Assembly (NCBI GenBank): GCA_017456685.1
Contig: JAFTIV010000039.1
Coordinates: 1-17,620 of the forward strand
DNA: 17,620 nucleotides
Reading direction: 5' to 3'
Origin: Clostridia bacterium
Lineage (GTDB): Bacteria; Bacillota; Clostridia; Oscillospirales; CAG-272
Shown: positions 1-6,876 of the stretch, in pieces
Numbering within the stretch: the stretch's first letter is position 1
How the letters are laid out: each line of letters begins with the position of its first letter
Made by a program: the position numbers and the translations under genes
The notes under the pieces: generated by a model
Told to the model about the DNA's origin: nothing
The model's database searches: none
What the model saw: the letters and a program-made list of their open reading frames with translations, nothing else

Positions 1-1641
1 ATAAAGCTCTGTAGTGTTCTGCATATCTATATACATTGCACGAGCTACATTGTCGTTTTTGTAGCTTACCGAAAATTCGGGTGATTTCTCAATCGTTATG
101 CCCAAATTACGCACACATCTTGAGGAATATATATCATATCTGTCAAGAAAAACGCTTTTGCCATTTATAAGATAGTTACCCTTGGGAGCAAACAAATTCA
201 ACACAACAAGCTCCCCGTCGGCAACCCTTCTCACAAAAATACCTCGAGGCGCATTCCCCTGCAGGTCAGTAACAATAGGCTTAATGCCAAGCGAGGCTAT
301 GTCAACCGCTTTGCCATCAATTAGAGGCTTGAGAGTGTCGCTTAATTCAATTATCGGCGCATCTGTGGGCATTTCGTCGTCGATAAATTTCCATTGAATT
401 TGTTGATATGTAAGCTCGTTAATCAAGTCAAACAAAGAACTTAAGTCCAAATTTTTTGTGATATTCTTGGCTGAAATAGAGAACGGGTAGCGAATATACA
501 CATCAGCGCAAAAGTCCTTTTTTGCAAGCAATGAAGCTCTCTTGGCATCATCAGCTAAGGCTCTCATACCTTCAAAATCGGGCTGGTCAGCGCTGAAATT
601 ACTAAAGAAATCCTTCACAAGCATATTCCCGCGCATATCAATATGAGAAATCGCAAGAAAATAATGGTCAACCCCGTGGCAAGCCATTAAATATAGCATA
701 ACGCGCTTTTTTGAATACGGCATATCGCAAGGACCGAGTGCAAAAAGCTCTGCCATTGCACCATTTTCTCCCTTTGCATACTGTATTGCACCTAAAAGCG
801 CCATTTCGCTTCTGTCATCAAAGTGGGTTTCTATATCGTCAATGCCTGGCAATGAAAAATGCGAAAGATTTTTTAAAAGCCTTCCGTTGTGCTTTGTGGT
901 CCAAAATGGCTCATTGTCACACATTAAATGTCCCGTCATCAAAATTCCGTGCTCATAACACCAAGACGAGAGTGTGTCTATATAGCACGAGCAAAACCTT
1001 TTGGAAATAGCAGAAATGGCATTTAAATAAAAGTCCTCATAGCAGGAGCGCATATCGTCGTTGAAATCGCGCCCACAAAGCTCAAAATAATCGCTCTCAA
1101 GCCCGTCATAGTAAGGAATATAGTCGTCCTGACAGCAATAGCCGATTGACGGCTCGTCTGTGAAAATTCCCTTGATTATCGTGCAAAAATCCTTGCCAAA
1201 TCTTTTAAAATATTCCTCGTGAGTGCATTTGATAAAGTATTTTACCGCATCAGCGCAAAGCAAATCAGGAAAATATTTTTCGCCAAAAAGTCCTGAGTTG
1301 TGCAGAGATTTGTGGCTAATTTGCCCGATGCTATCACCCCTTGTCGATATTGCCTTGAGCCTAAATTCGGGAATAGCAGTAACTCTGCCACACGCATCAC
1401 CTGAGGGCCAGTTGAAATCATCATATAGCCAAATACACATATCAAGAGCTCTTGCTGACTCGATAAAATTCCCAATGGTCTCAAACCATTCCTCACTTAA
1501 ATATTCTATCTCACAGCCTGAGCGCGGATAGAACATAGCCTGCTCAAGTCCATTCTTCTTAAGCGAGGACATATAGTCGTATATTTCCTCGCGACAAGGT
1601 CGTCCAGCAATAGCTGTCATAGTGATAAGAGAATTTTTCAT
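1..1641 (-). CDS. GH106-like glycoside hydrolase (C-terminus beyond window)
   Basis: This frame stays open from ATG 1641 to the left edge, giving 547 residues without a stop, so the C-terminus is missing. A GAGGTG ribosome binding site lies just before the ATG. The protein has the hallmarks of TIM-barrel hydrolases of the GH106 alpha-L-rhamnosidase type: YLSEEWFETI near residue 48, WLYDDFNWPSGDA around 71-83, a TDEP motif at 161-164, GHLMCDNEPF at 237-246 and a PGIDDI segment near 265. In this family the conserved acidic residues around such motifs shape the active site; which one is catalytic here I cannot say. There is no signal peptide, which suggests a cytoplasmic enzyme acting on oligosaccharides. 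It has its own promoter and lies downstream of the unknown gene at 1736-2299. The exact family and the rhamnosidase activity are inference from motif memory; a generic TIM-barrel glycosidase is the safe call. Confidence 0.72.
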   Translation of the reverse strand, partial: MKNSLITMTAIAGRPCREEIYDYMSSLKKNGLEQAMFYPRSGCEIEYLSEEWFETIGNFIESARALDMCIWLYDDFNWPSGDACGRVTAIPEFRLKAISTRGDSIGQISHKSLHNSGLFGEKYFPDLLCADAVKYFIKCTHEEYFKRFGKDFCTIIKGIFTDEPSIGYCCQDDYIPYYDGLESDYFELCGRDFNDDMRSCYEDFYLNAISAISKRFCSCYIDTLSSWCYEHGILMTGHLMCDNEPFWTTKHNGRLLKNLSHFSLPGIDDIETHFDDRSEMALLGAIQYAKGENGAMAELFALGPCDMPYSKKRVMLYLMACHGVDHYFLAISHIDMRGNMLVKDFFSNFSADQPDFEGMRALADDAKRASLLAKKDFCADVYIRYPFSISAKNITKNLDLSSLFDLINELTYQQIQWKFIDDEMPTDAPIIELSDTLKPLIDGKAVDIASLGIKPIVTDLQGNAPRGIFVRRVADGELVVLNLFAPKGNYLINGKSVFLDRYDIYSSRCVRNLGITIEKSPEFSVSYKNDNVARAMYIDMQNTTELY

Positions 1642-1667
1642 AAAGCACCTCGATATAAAGTGAATTT

Positions 1668-1696
1668 ATTTTATCATACAATAGGGATTGTGTAAA
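1668..1696 (-). promoter_or_regulatory. sigma-A promoter of the GH106-like gene
   Basis: On the minus strand TTTACA (1696-1691), a 17-bp spacer and TAAAAT (1673-1668) form a near-consensus promoter with an extended -10 (TGA before the hexamer). The start codon lies about 27 bases downstream of the -10. A short inverted repeat, ACAAT-AGGG-ATTGT at 1678-1691, lies in the spacer and could bind a regulator, though 5-bp arms are weak evidence. Confidence 0.75.
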
Positions 1697-1735
1697 TTAA
1701 AAAGCAGGGATTAAAGCCTTGTAGCTTTATAAGCC

Positions 1736-2299
1736 TTAATAGCCCTCGGGGATTGTTAAATCAATAGGAAATGGGTCACCCGTTCGCTTGAATACAGAGG
1801 TTTGACAGCCCTTATTTATGTATTCGGTAACCTTTTCACGCTCGCGCAAAATGAGCGAGGGGTCATTTTGTATAGCGGAGCGCACAGCGTCATATGCGGG
1901 TATTTTAACCCCACCGCTTAGGCCCTTGTCATAAACAAGCTCGGGAGTAAGTCCAAAAAGCTTAAAGGCTTCTGGATTGTAAAATCCAAAGAATGCGTTT
2001 TCGTGTCGTATTGCAAGAAATTCAAAGCGCACCTCAAGTGTAAAAACCTCAAGCCTGTAGCCTATAATGATCGAATTAGTAAGGCGTTCACTTTTTGTAA
2101 TAGAGGCATACGATTGCCAACCCTCGGGCGTCGTTAGCGCGCTTTCGAAATGGTCACGCGTCTTTTTTAAATGGTTGTCAAAAAGTCTCATACTATTAGA
2201 GTGCACAAAGCCCGAAATGCGTTGTAGCTTATTTCTAATATAATCAATCTGTTTTACCCATTTTCGCAAATTTTGCTTCATCAGCTCGACTCTATCCAT
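1736..2299 (-). CDS. hypothetical protein, 187 residues
   Basis: I do not recognise this protein. The start chosen is ATG 2299 because GAGGT lies six bases before it; the frame extends upstream to a TTG at 2362, but that TTG is the first three bases of the -35 box, so the longer form cannot be made from this promoter. The N-terminal third is basic and likely helical (MDRVELMKQNLRKWVKQ), followed by a mixed region with FGFYNPEAFKLFGL near residues 103-116 and a polar C-terminus ending in PEGY. No signal peptide, membrane segment or metal-binding motif is visible, so it is probably a soluble cytoplasmic protein. It is transcribed divergently from the Gfo/Idh gene from a strong promoter. The protein-like composition and well-placed promoter and ribosome binding site argue it is real. 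Confidence 0.72.
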   Translation of the reverse strand: MDRVELMKQNLRKWVKQIDYIRNKLQRISGFVHSNSMRLFDNHLKKTRDHFESALTTPEGWQSYASITKSERLTNSIIIGYRLEVFTLEVRFEFLAIRHENAFFGFYNPEAFKLFGLTPELVYDKGLSGGVKIPAYDAVRSAIQNDPSLILREREKVTEYINKGCQTSVFKRTGDPFPIDLTIPEGY

Positions 2300-2333
2300 A
2301 TTGTACCTCGCTTGTAGTATATTATATAATTCA

Positions 2334-2362
2334 AGTATATCACACTCAAATATGTCTGTCAA
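2334..2362 (-). promoter_or_regulatory. consensus sigma-A promoter of the 187-residue hypothetical gene
   Basis: On the minus strand TTGACA (2362-2357), exactly 17 bp, then TATACT (2339-2334) with an extended -10 TGA. This is one of the two promoters in the window with a perfect TTGACA. It precedes the ATG at 2299 by a leader of roughly 28 bases. Confidence 0.85.
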
Positions 2363-2427
2363 TAATCACCCGCAATTGAAAGGGCTCGCCTTTTTGCTTT
2401 TCTTATAATAAAAAATTAAAATTTGTA

Positions 2428-2456
2428 TTTCCAAAAGCGCAATTTTATGATATACT
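2428..2456 (+). promoter_or_regulatory. promoter of the Gfo/Idh gene
   Basis: TTTCCA (2428-2433), 17 bp, TATACT (2451-2456) with the extended -10 TGA. The -35 is weaker (four of six bases match consensus). It fires away from the minus-strand promoter at 2334-2362, so both genes share a 65-bp control region between their -35 boxes. Confidence 0.7.
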
Positions 2457-2497
2457 AAAATCACAGCTTATAATCAAAACAAAAGGACAGAGCATTT

Positions 2498-3592
2498 ATG
2501 GAAAAGAAGATTGTTAAATTAGGAGTTGTAGGCCTTAAAAGAGGAGCTTATGTTGCGTGGACACTAATAGGAGATGACAATGTAGTCATTCGTGCGGTCG
2601 CAGACAGTGACCCCGACACGCTTAAGGCGTGCAAGGAGGATTACGAGAAAAACGGAGTAAAGGATTTGCTCTGCTTCGATAGCATAGAGGAGCTTTTAAA
2701 GAGCGATATAGATGCGGTTTATATCGCAACCGATAAGCCCTTACACACAAGGCATACTATAATGGCTCTTGAGGCAGGAAAGCATGTTTTAAGTGAAATT
2801 CCCGTGATTGAAACCATAGAAGAGGTAAAAATTCTTTATAATGCAGTAAAATCACATCCCGAGCTTAAATATATGGCGGGCGAGAACTGCTTTTACTGGG
2901 CATTTATTGAGGCTTGGAAAAGGATGCGCGAGGACGGCAAATTCGGCGACATTCTTTACGCAGAGAGCGAGTATTTGCACGCGCCTCATCCAGACGATAT
3001 AAAGCCATATACGCCCGAAAATCATTGGAGACGATATAACCCCGCTATAACATATTTAACACACAACTTAGGCCCCTTGCTTTACATAATGGACGATTAC
3101 CCCGTTAGTGTTTCCTGTATGGCACCTGATGCTGTTAAGTATAATCAATATAGCGAAGGGGACGAAAACGGAATAGCTATATTTAAAAACGCCAAGGGCG
3201 ACGTAATTCGTATTTTTATCGGCTTTGGAATGTATGTTGGCTACGACCATAATTTTGCACTTTATGGAACAAAAGGCTCAATTCTCACCGATAAAACAAA
3301 GCCACTTGAGGAGGCAACATCCTTTGCAAAGCTTTACGAAAAGCCAAATACCTTCGAGAGGTATTTTGAAATTCCCGTTAAGCTATCAAACACAAACGAT
3401 GTTTACGGACACGGCGGAGTAGATGCTAAAATGATACGCGATTTTATAAAATGCATAATAGATGACACCGACCCACCGATTGATGTTGATATGGGCATTA
3501 GAATAGCCTTGCCTGGCATAATTGCCAACGAGTCTGCAAAGCGCGGTGGCGAGCTACTTGAAATCCCTAAAATCACCGATTTGATTAAATAA
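2498..3592 (+). CDS. Gfo/Idh/MocA family protein, GH109-like features
   Basis: The protein has 364 residues, the normal family size. The N-terminal Rossmann fold (about 1-120) opens with KLGVVGLKRGAY, a variant of the dinucleotide-binding loop, followed by the acidic end of beta-2 (VADSD). The C-terminal alpha/beta domain carries ENCFYW at 129-134, YLTHNLGP at 186-193 and GHGGVD at 304-309. Family dehydrogenases normally have EKP at the end of the Rossmann fold, where lysine helps catalysis; here it is SEIP (99-102), so that lysine is absent. A non-EKP motif together with a TH.LGP segment resembles the NAD-dependent GH109 glycosidases, which use NAD for transient oxidation at C3. Either a sugar dehydrogenase with altered chemistry or a GH109-type glycosidase fits. 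It is monocistronic, with its own promoter and a terminator at 3598. An AGGA lies about ten bases before the ATG. Confidence 0.88.
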   Translation: MEKKIVKLGVVGLKRGAYVAWTLIGDDNVVIRAVADSDPDTLKACKEDYEKNGVKDLLCFDSIEELLKSDIDAVYIATDKPLHTRHTIMALEAGKHVLSEIPVIETIEEVKILYNAVKSHPELKYMAGENCFYWAFIEAWKRMREDGKFGDILYAESEYLHAPHPDDIKPYTPENHWRRYNPAITYLTHNLGPLLYIMDDYPVSVSCMAPDAVKYNQYSEGDENGIAIFKNAKGDVIRIFIGFGMYVGYDHNFALYGTKGSILTDKTKPLEEATSFAKLYEKPNTFERYFEIPVKLSNTNDVYGHGGVDAKMIRDFIKCIIDDTDPPIDVDMGIRIALPGIIANESAKRGGELLEIPKITDLIK

Positions 3593-3597
3593 CAGTA

Positions 3598-3628
3598 AAA
3601 AGGACACTCACCGAGTGTCCTTTTGTTT
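3598..3628 (+). terminator. Rho-independent terminator after the Gfo/Idh gene
   Basis: GGACACTC (3602-3609) pairs with GAGTGTCC (3613-3620) across a three-base ACC loop, extended by AAAA/TTTT at the base and followed by TTTTGTTTG. The gene's stop codon lies just upstream. Confidence 0.9.
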
Positions 3629-3639
3629 GTAAATACCCG

Positions 3640-3918
3640 TACTTTTGCAGGGCAAAAGCAAGCGGGAAGGCTCACTTCGTGAACTATTTTCGCCCGACCT
3701 CACGCTGGCAAGCCGACATCGGTCTTGGTCGAAAATGCGAACCCAATCTTTCTATTAAGCGAGTGCGAACAAGCAAATTTTTGCTTAGCAAGGAGCTATC
3801 AAAAATTTGTACGGGAAGATGCCCTGTCCTGCAAGGTTCCGGCACGGAACAACAGGGCATACAATGCGTCCCCAATCCAAGCAAGCTTGGAGTGTGTACG
3901 CAACCCGTATGGGTTGTC
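3640..3918. repeat. gene-free block dense in small inverted repeats
   Basis: No convincing gene lies here; the open frames lack ribosome binding sites and overlap one another. The block holds TCAC-TTC-GTGA near 3672, AAGCAAA-TT-TTTGCTT (3771-3786), a nested pair in which ATGCCCTGT (3819-3827) pairs with ACAGGGCAT (3852-3860) around an inner GTTCC-GGCAC-GGAAC (3836-3850), CCAAG/CTTGG (3877-3890) and CAACCC-GTAT-GGGTTG (3901-3916). Such density suggests a folded RNA or a dispersed intergenic repeat of the host genome; the sequence alone cannot decide. No clear promoter is seen for it on either strand. Confidence 0.5.
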
Positions 3919-3960
3919 AAAAAGAAAAAACAGGTACCGAAATACCTGTTTTTTCTTTTT
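3919..3960. terminator. long perfect hairpin with T-tract (possible bidirectional terminator)
   Basis: An 18-bp perfect stem (3919-3936 with 3943-3960) encloses a six-base CCGAAA loop; the arms read AAAAAGAAAAAACAGGTA and its complement. A-rich and T-rich flanks give a T-tract on both strands, so it could stop transcripts from either side. It closes the hairpin-rich block, as expected if that block is transcribed on the plus strand. Confidence 0.7.
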
Positions 3961-4181
3961 GGTGAGCGAGTGCCAAGCTTAATTGAACTTTTGTATCACT
4001 GTTTCTTGAAAAACCAAACCTATTATATATTAAATTTTCGGTCATGAGCTTGTCTTGAAGAGAGTCAGCCGAAACACTTTTGAAATGAGAAAAAGCAAGG
4101 TTGAAATTCAGCTTAATGAAGGCATTTTACTTGATATGGAGCACATAAGTAAATTGCTCCTTTTGTTCTTTATTAAATTCA
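3961..4181. other. intergenic stretch, nothing firm
   Basis: This stretch before the GH3 promoter holds no recognisable gene or RNA. A short open frame (ATG 4085 to TGA 4204, 39 residues, beginning MRKSKVEIQL) has protein-like composition, and its frame stays open upstream to a stop at 4031, but it has no ribosome binding site and its end runs through the GH3 promoter. It could be the remnant of a decayed gene; I cannot name one. Confidence 0.4.
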
Positions 4182-4210
4182 TTGACTATAAAAATAGTTT
4201 GTGATATAAT
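4182..4210 (+). promoter_or_regulatory. consensus sigma-A promoter of the GH3 gene
   Basis: TTGACT (4182-4187), 17 bp, TATAAT (4205-4210) with extended -10 TGA. Immediately downstream is a small inverted repeat, TTAGG-TAG-CCTAA (4211-4223), over the expected transcription start, a possible weak operator. The -10 and start region closely match those of the promoter at 14991-15019. Confidence 0.88.
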
Positions 4211-4242
4211 TTAGGTAGCCTAATGGAACAAAGGAGAATTTT

Positions 4243-6408
4243 ATGCAAAAGACGGCTGAAATAATATTAAATAAACTAACGCTTGATGAGAAATTGGCGC
4301 AGCTTGTTGCTCATGGCTCAAGCGCAGATTTTGTGAAGGATAAGCATTTCAACAGTGAACTCGCAAGAAAAAAATATCCTTATAGTGTGTTTGGATTTAT
4401 GATTCCCTTTGATTTAGAACCAATGGAGCTTGGTGTATGGGTTTCTGAAATGCTTGAACATTTTAAGGATGCAAAGGTGCCACCTATTGTAATGTGTGAA
4501 TCATTACACGGAATTTTAGGCACGGGTACAACGGTTTTTCCTCAATCAATCGGCATGGGCTCAAGCTTTGATTCCGACCTTGTGTATAGAGTTGGCGAAG
4601 CAATTGGCAAGGAAGCAAGAGCACTCGGTATTCGTATGTCGCTTGCTCCTGATTTAGACCTTGGCAGGGAGCCAAGATGGGGAAGGCTTGAGGAAACCTA
4701 CGGCGAGGATTCATATCTTGTTGGTATGATGGGCGAATCGTATGTAAAGGGACTTATTGGTAAGGACAAAAAATATGCGGCGACAATAAAGCATTTTGCC
4801 GCACACGGCTCCCCAAAATCGGGAATTAATCTTGCGTCTGTAACTGTTACGGAGCAGGAATTATTTGATAGATATTTGCCACCCTTTAAAAAAGCTTTAG
4901 ATGCAGGAGCATACTGTGTTATGCCTGCTTACTCATCTTTAAACGGTGTGCCCTGTCATTCAAGCACTCATTTGCTAAATGATATTTTAAGAGATAACTT
5001 AGGCTTTGAGGGTGTTGTCTTTTCCGACTTCGGTGCGCCTGAAATGCTTACATATTTTCAATGCGTGGCGGAAAACAAGGCAGATGCTACTCGCCTTTGC
5101 GTTAAGTGCGGTCTTGATGTGGAGGCACCGAGTGCTTGGGCGTATGACGGCACACTCAAAAGTCTTATTGAGAACGGTGAGATTGACATTAAGGAAATAG
5201 ACAAAATGGTGCTTCGTGTCCTTAAATTAAAAGAAAAGCTTGGCGCATTTGATGTTGAAAAGCCAAGCCTTACCGAAATAGAAAAGATTGTAAATTGTAA
5301 GGAGCACATTCTTTTAGCAAGGGAGGCGGCGGAAAAATCAATTACGCTTCTTAAAAATGACGGTGTTTTACCAATTAAGAGCGGCTCAAAAATTGCCGTT
5401 ATCGGCCCTAACGCATTTAGTGTGCAATTGGGCGACTATGCACTGCCGAAATTGGGTGCTAAAACTCCATACGAAGCAATTAAGGAAAGAGCCGAAGCAT
5501 ACGGCGGTATTGTAACCGCTGCTAATGGATGCGAAGTATACGGCACAGATATTTCGGGCTTTGATGAGGCTGAAAAATTAGCACAAGATGCGGACACTGT
5601 TATTTGCATTATCGGTGGCAAGAGTATGAAAGGATACGGAGTTGGTTGGGGTAGTGAGGATGAAGCCGTTTTAACCTGCGGAGAAGGGTGCGATATGCAC
5701 GATTTAACTCCGGGTGGAATGCAGCTTGATTTGGTACGCAAAATGATAAAAACAGGCAAGAAAGTTGTTGTAATTATGGTTGATGGCAGACCTGAAACAC
5801 TGCATGAGGTTACAAAGGAATGTAACGCAATTGTTTCCGCTTGGTACCCCGGGGAACAGGGCTCGGTGGCTCTTGCTTCACTTCTTTTCGGGGATGTGAA
5901 TTTCACCGCGAAAACGCCCGTAACATTTCCTAAGCACACAGGACAGCTACCTCTTTGCTATGACAGTTCACTATGTGAATACGGCTTTTACCATAGTCCC
6001 GGAAATATAAATAACCCGGGGCGTGACTATGTTTTCTGCGACACTCAGCCTGAATTCCCCTTTGGCTATGGTCTTAACTACTCGGAGCTTGTCTATAAGT
6101 CGCTTAGTGTGTCATACGAAAATGATAAATTAAGCGTGTCGGTAGAAATTGAGAATAAAGGTGACTATACCGCTGAGGAAAAGGTGCTTACTTTTATACG
6201 CGATGAGATTGCATCATTCCCACAGCCTATAAAAAAGCTTGTCTCCGTTGAAAAAACGGTAATTTCTCCAAGGGATAAAAAATCACTTACGATATCTATA
6301 CCAAGCGAAGCGCTTATGTTTACAGGAATAGATATGAAAAAGAAGCTCGAACAGGGCTGGTTTACAATTTATTGCGGTAATCTTTCTACAAGAATTCATA
6401 TAAAATAA
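4243..6408 (+). CDS. glycoside hydrolase family 3 (beta-glucosidase/beta-xylosidase type)
   Basis: At 721 residues this is a full-length three-domain GH3 enzyme, which hydrolyses beta-linked terminal glucose, xylose or related sugars with retention. The TIM-barrel domain carries GREPRWGRLEETYGED (about 141-156), KHFAAHG (183-189) and FSDFGAP, in which D262 is the expected nucleophile. The alpha/beta sandwich domain begins with AAEKSITLLKNDGVLPI near 354-371. FPFGYGLNYSE near 605-616 leads into a C-terminal fibronectin-type-III-like domain. There is no signal peptide, so it is likely cytoplasmic. AAAGGAG lies six bases before the ATG. The gene stands alone between its own promoter and a terminator. 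Beta-glucosidase is the common label; substrate specificity within GH3 cannot be read from the sequence. Confidence 0.95.
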   Translation: MQKTAEIILNKLTLDEKLAQLVAHGSSADFVKDKHFNSELARKKYPYSVFGFMIPFDLEPMELGVWVSEMLEHFKDAKVPPIVMCESLHGILGTGTTVFPQSIGMGSSFDSDLVYRVGEAIGKEARALGIRMSLAPDLDLGREPRWGRLEETYGEDSYLVGMMGESYVKGLIGKDKKYAATIKHFAAHGSPKSGINLASVTVTEQELFDRYLPPFKKALDAGAYCVMPAYSSLNGVPCHSSTHLLNDILRDNLGFEGVVFSDFGAPEMLTYFQCVAENKADATRLCVKCGLDVEAPSAWAYDGTLKSLIENGEIDIKEIDKMVLRVLKLKEKLGAFDVEKPSLTEIEKIVNCKEHILLAREAAEKSITLLKNDGVLPIKSGSKIAVIGPNAFSVQLGDYALPKLGAKTPYEAIKERAEAYGGIVTAANGCEVYGTDISGFDEAEKLAQDADTVICIIGGKSMKGYGVGWGSEDEAVLTCGEGCDMHDLTPGGMQLDLVRKMIKTGKKVVVIMVDGRPETLHEVTKECNAIVSAWYPGEQGSVALASLLFGDVNFTAKTPVTFPKHTGQLPLCYDSSLCEYGFYHSPGNINNPGRDYVFCDTQPEFPFGYGLNYSELVYKSLSVSYENDKLSVSVEIENKGDYTAEEKVLTFIRDEIASFPQPIKKLVSVEKTVISPRDKKSLTISIPSEALMFTGIDMKKKLEQGWFTIYCGNLSTRIHIK

Positions 6409-6467
6409 TAGAGCTATGCACAAAAAATCCGACTTTATTTTGTTAATCTCTATTTTATTATACATAT

Positions 6468-6540
6468 AAAAACAAAGGGGCTGTTGCTCTTAACTGATTA
6501 TTTTCTAATCAGCTATTTGCAACAGCCCCTTTTGTGTTTT
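6468..6540 (+). terminator. Rho-independent terminator after the GH3 gene
   Basis: GGGGCTGTTGC (6477-6487) pairs with GCAACAGCCCC (6519-6529), with an inner hairpin CTGATTA-TTTTC-TAATCAG in the loop (6494-6512), followed by TTTTGTGTTTTT. Its two-storey shape and strong GC stem make it a confident terminator. Confidence 0.9.
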
Positions 6541-6555
6541 TGTGTTGTGTTCAAG

Positions 6556-6610
6556 ATAAAGAAAAAACGTATCCAAACCACTCTTTCGTAACGAAATAGT
6601 TTGGATACGT
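6556..6610 (-). terminator. Rho-independent terminator of the tRNA-Glu gene
   Basis: On the minus strand a 12-bp stem (6610-6599 with 6578-6567, ACGTATCCAAAC) encloses an inner TTTCG/CGAAA hairpin, followed by TTTTTTCTTT. It starts seven bases after the encoded CCA of the tRNA and faces the GH3 terminator, so the two convergent units are insulated. Confidence 0.88.
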
Positions 6611-6616
6611 CTTTCT

Positions 6617-6691
6617 TGGTGACCCGTACGGGAATCGAACCCATGTTACAGCCGTGAAAGGGCCGTGTCTTAACCGCTTGACCAACGGGCC
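6617..6691 (-). tRNA. tRNA-Glu (anticodon UUC), CCA encoded
   Basis: The minus strand folds into a complete cloverleaf: acceptor GGCCCGT with ACGGGTC, a D-arm, anticodon stem CGGCC/GGCTG around the loop CTTTCAC (anticodon TTC, glutamate), a four-base variable loop TAAC, and T-arm ATGGG-TTCGAAT-CCCGT. The discriminator is A, and CCA is encoded at 6619-6617. It has its own consensus promoter and terminator, so it is a single-gene unit. Confidence 0.97.
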
Positions 6692-6709
6692 GTGCCTTAG
6701 CGCTAATGT

Positions 6710-6738
6710 ATTATATCATAAGTGTTTTTATTTTGCAA
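6710..6738 (-). promoter_or_regulatory. sigma-A promoter of tRNA-Glu
   Basis: On the minus strand TTGCAA (6738-6733), 17 bp, TATAAT (6715-6710) with extended -10 TGA. The tRNA 5' end lies 18 bases downstream of the -10. The DNA upstream, 6740-6815, is very AT-rich and could act as an UP element for this promoter and lies upstream of the divergent GH78 promoter. Confidence 0.88.
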
Positions 6739-6815
6739 TACTTTTTTTGAAATTTTTTTAAAAATATATTTTTTCTCAAATTTCATTATATATATTTAAA
6801 TTTTATACCTATATC

Positions 6816-6845
6816 TTGAAATTTACAGGCGAGTTATGATAAAAT
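6816..6845 (+). promoter_or_regulatory. promoter of the GH78-RNA ligase operon
   Basis: TTGAAA (6816-6821), 18 bp, TAAAAT (6840-6845) with extended -10 TGA. An inverted repeat AAATTTCA (6778-6785) / TGAAATTT (6817-6824) brackets the upstream region and its right arm covers the -35 box; in such AT-rich DNA this may be chance. Confidence 0.75.
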
Positions 6846-6876
6846 GAAATAAACTATTAAACCTTAAGGAGAAGCT

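Noticed and set aside
711..1531. Plus-strand frames (711-1010, 1223-1531) at the left end
   Set aside because: The minus strand is open for 547 codons here with glycosidase motifs and a promoter; these plus frames are shadows.
1693..1735. Terminator between the hypothetical gene and the GH106-like gene
   Set aside because: Only weak AAAGC/GCTTT pairing without an adjacent T-tract; read-through into the GH106-like gene cannot be excluded.
3679..4047. Open frame of 122 codons on the plus strand, with overlapping frames at 3725-3982 (plus) and 3684-3920 (minus)
   Set aside because: No ribosome binding sites, mutually overlapping, and they run through the inverted repeats and the 18-bp terminator stem; better explained as structured non-coding DNA.
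4085..4204. 39-residue open frame beginning MRKSKVEIQL
   Set aside because: No ribosome binding site, and its end overlaps the GH3 promoter. At most a gene remnant; noted in the intergenic entry only.
5436..5939. 167-codon minus-strand frame opposite GH3
   Set aside because: Antisense shadow: proline- and serine-rich translation with no recognisable motif, inside an intact GH3 gene.
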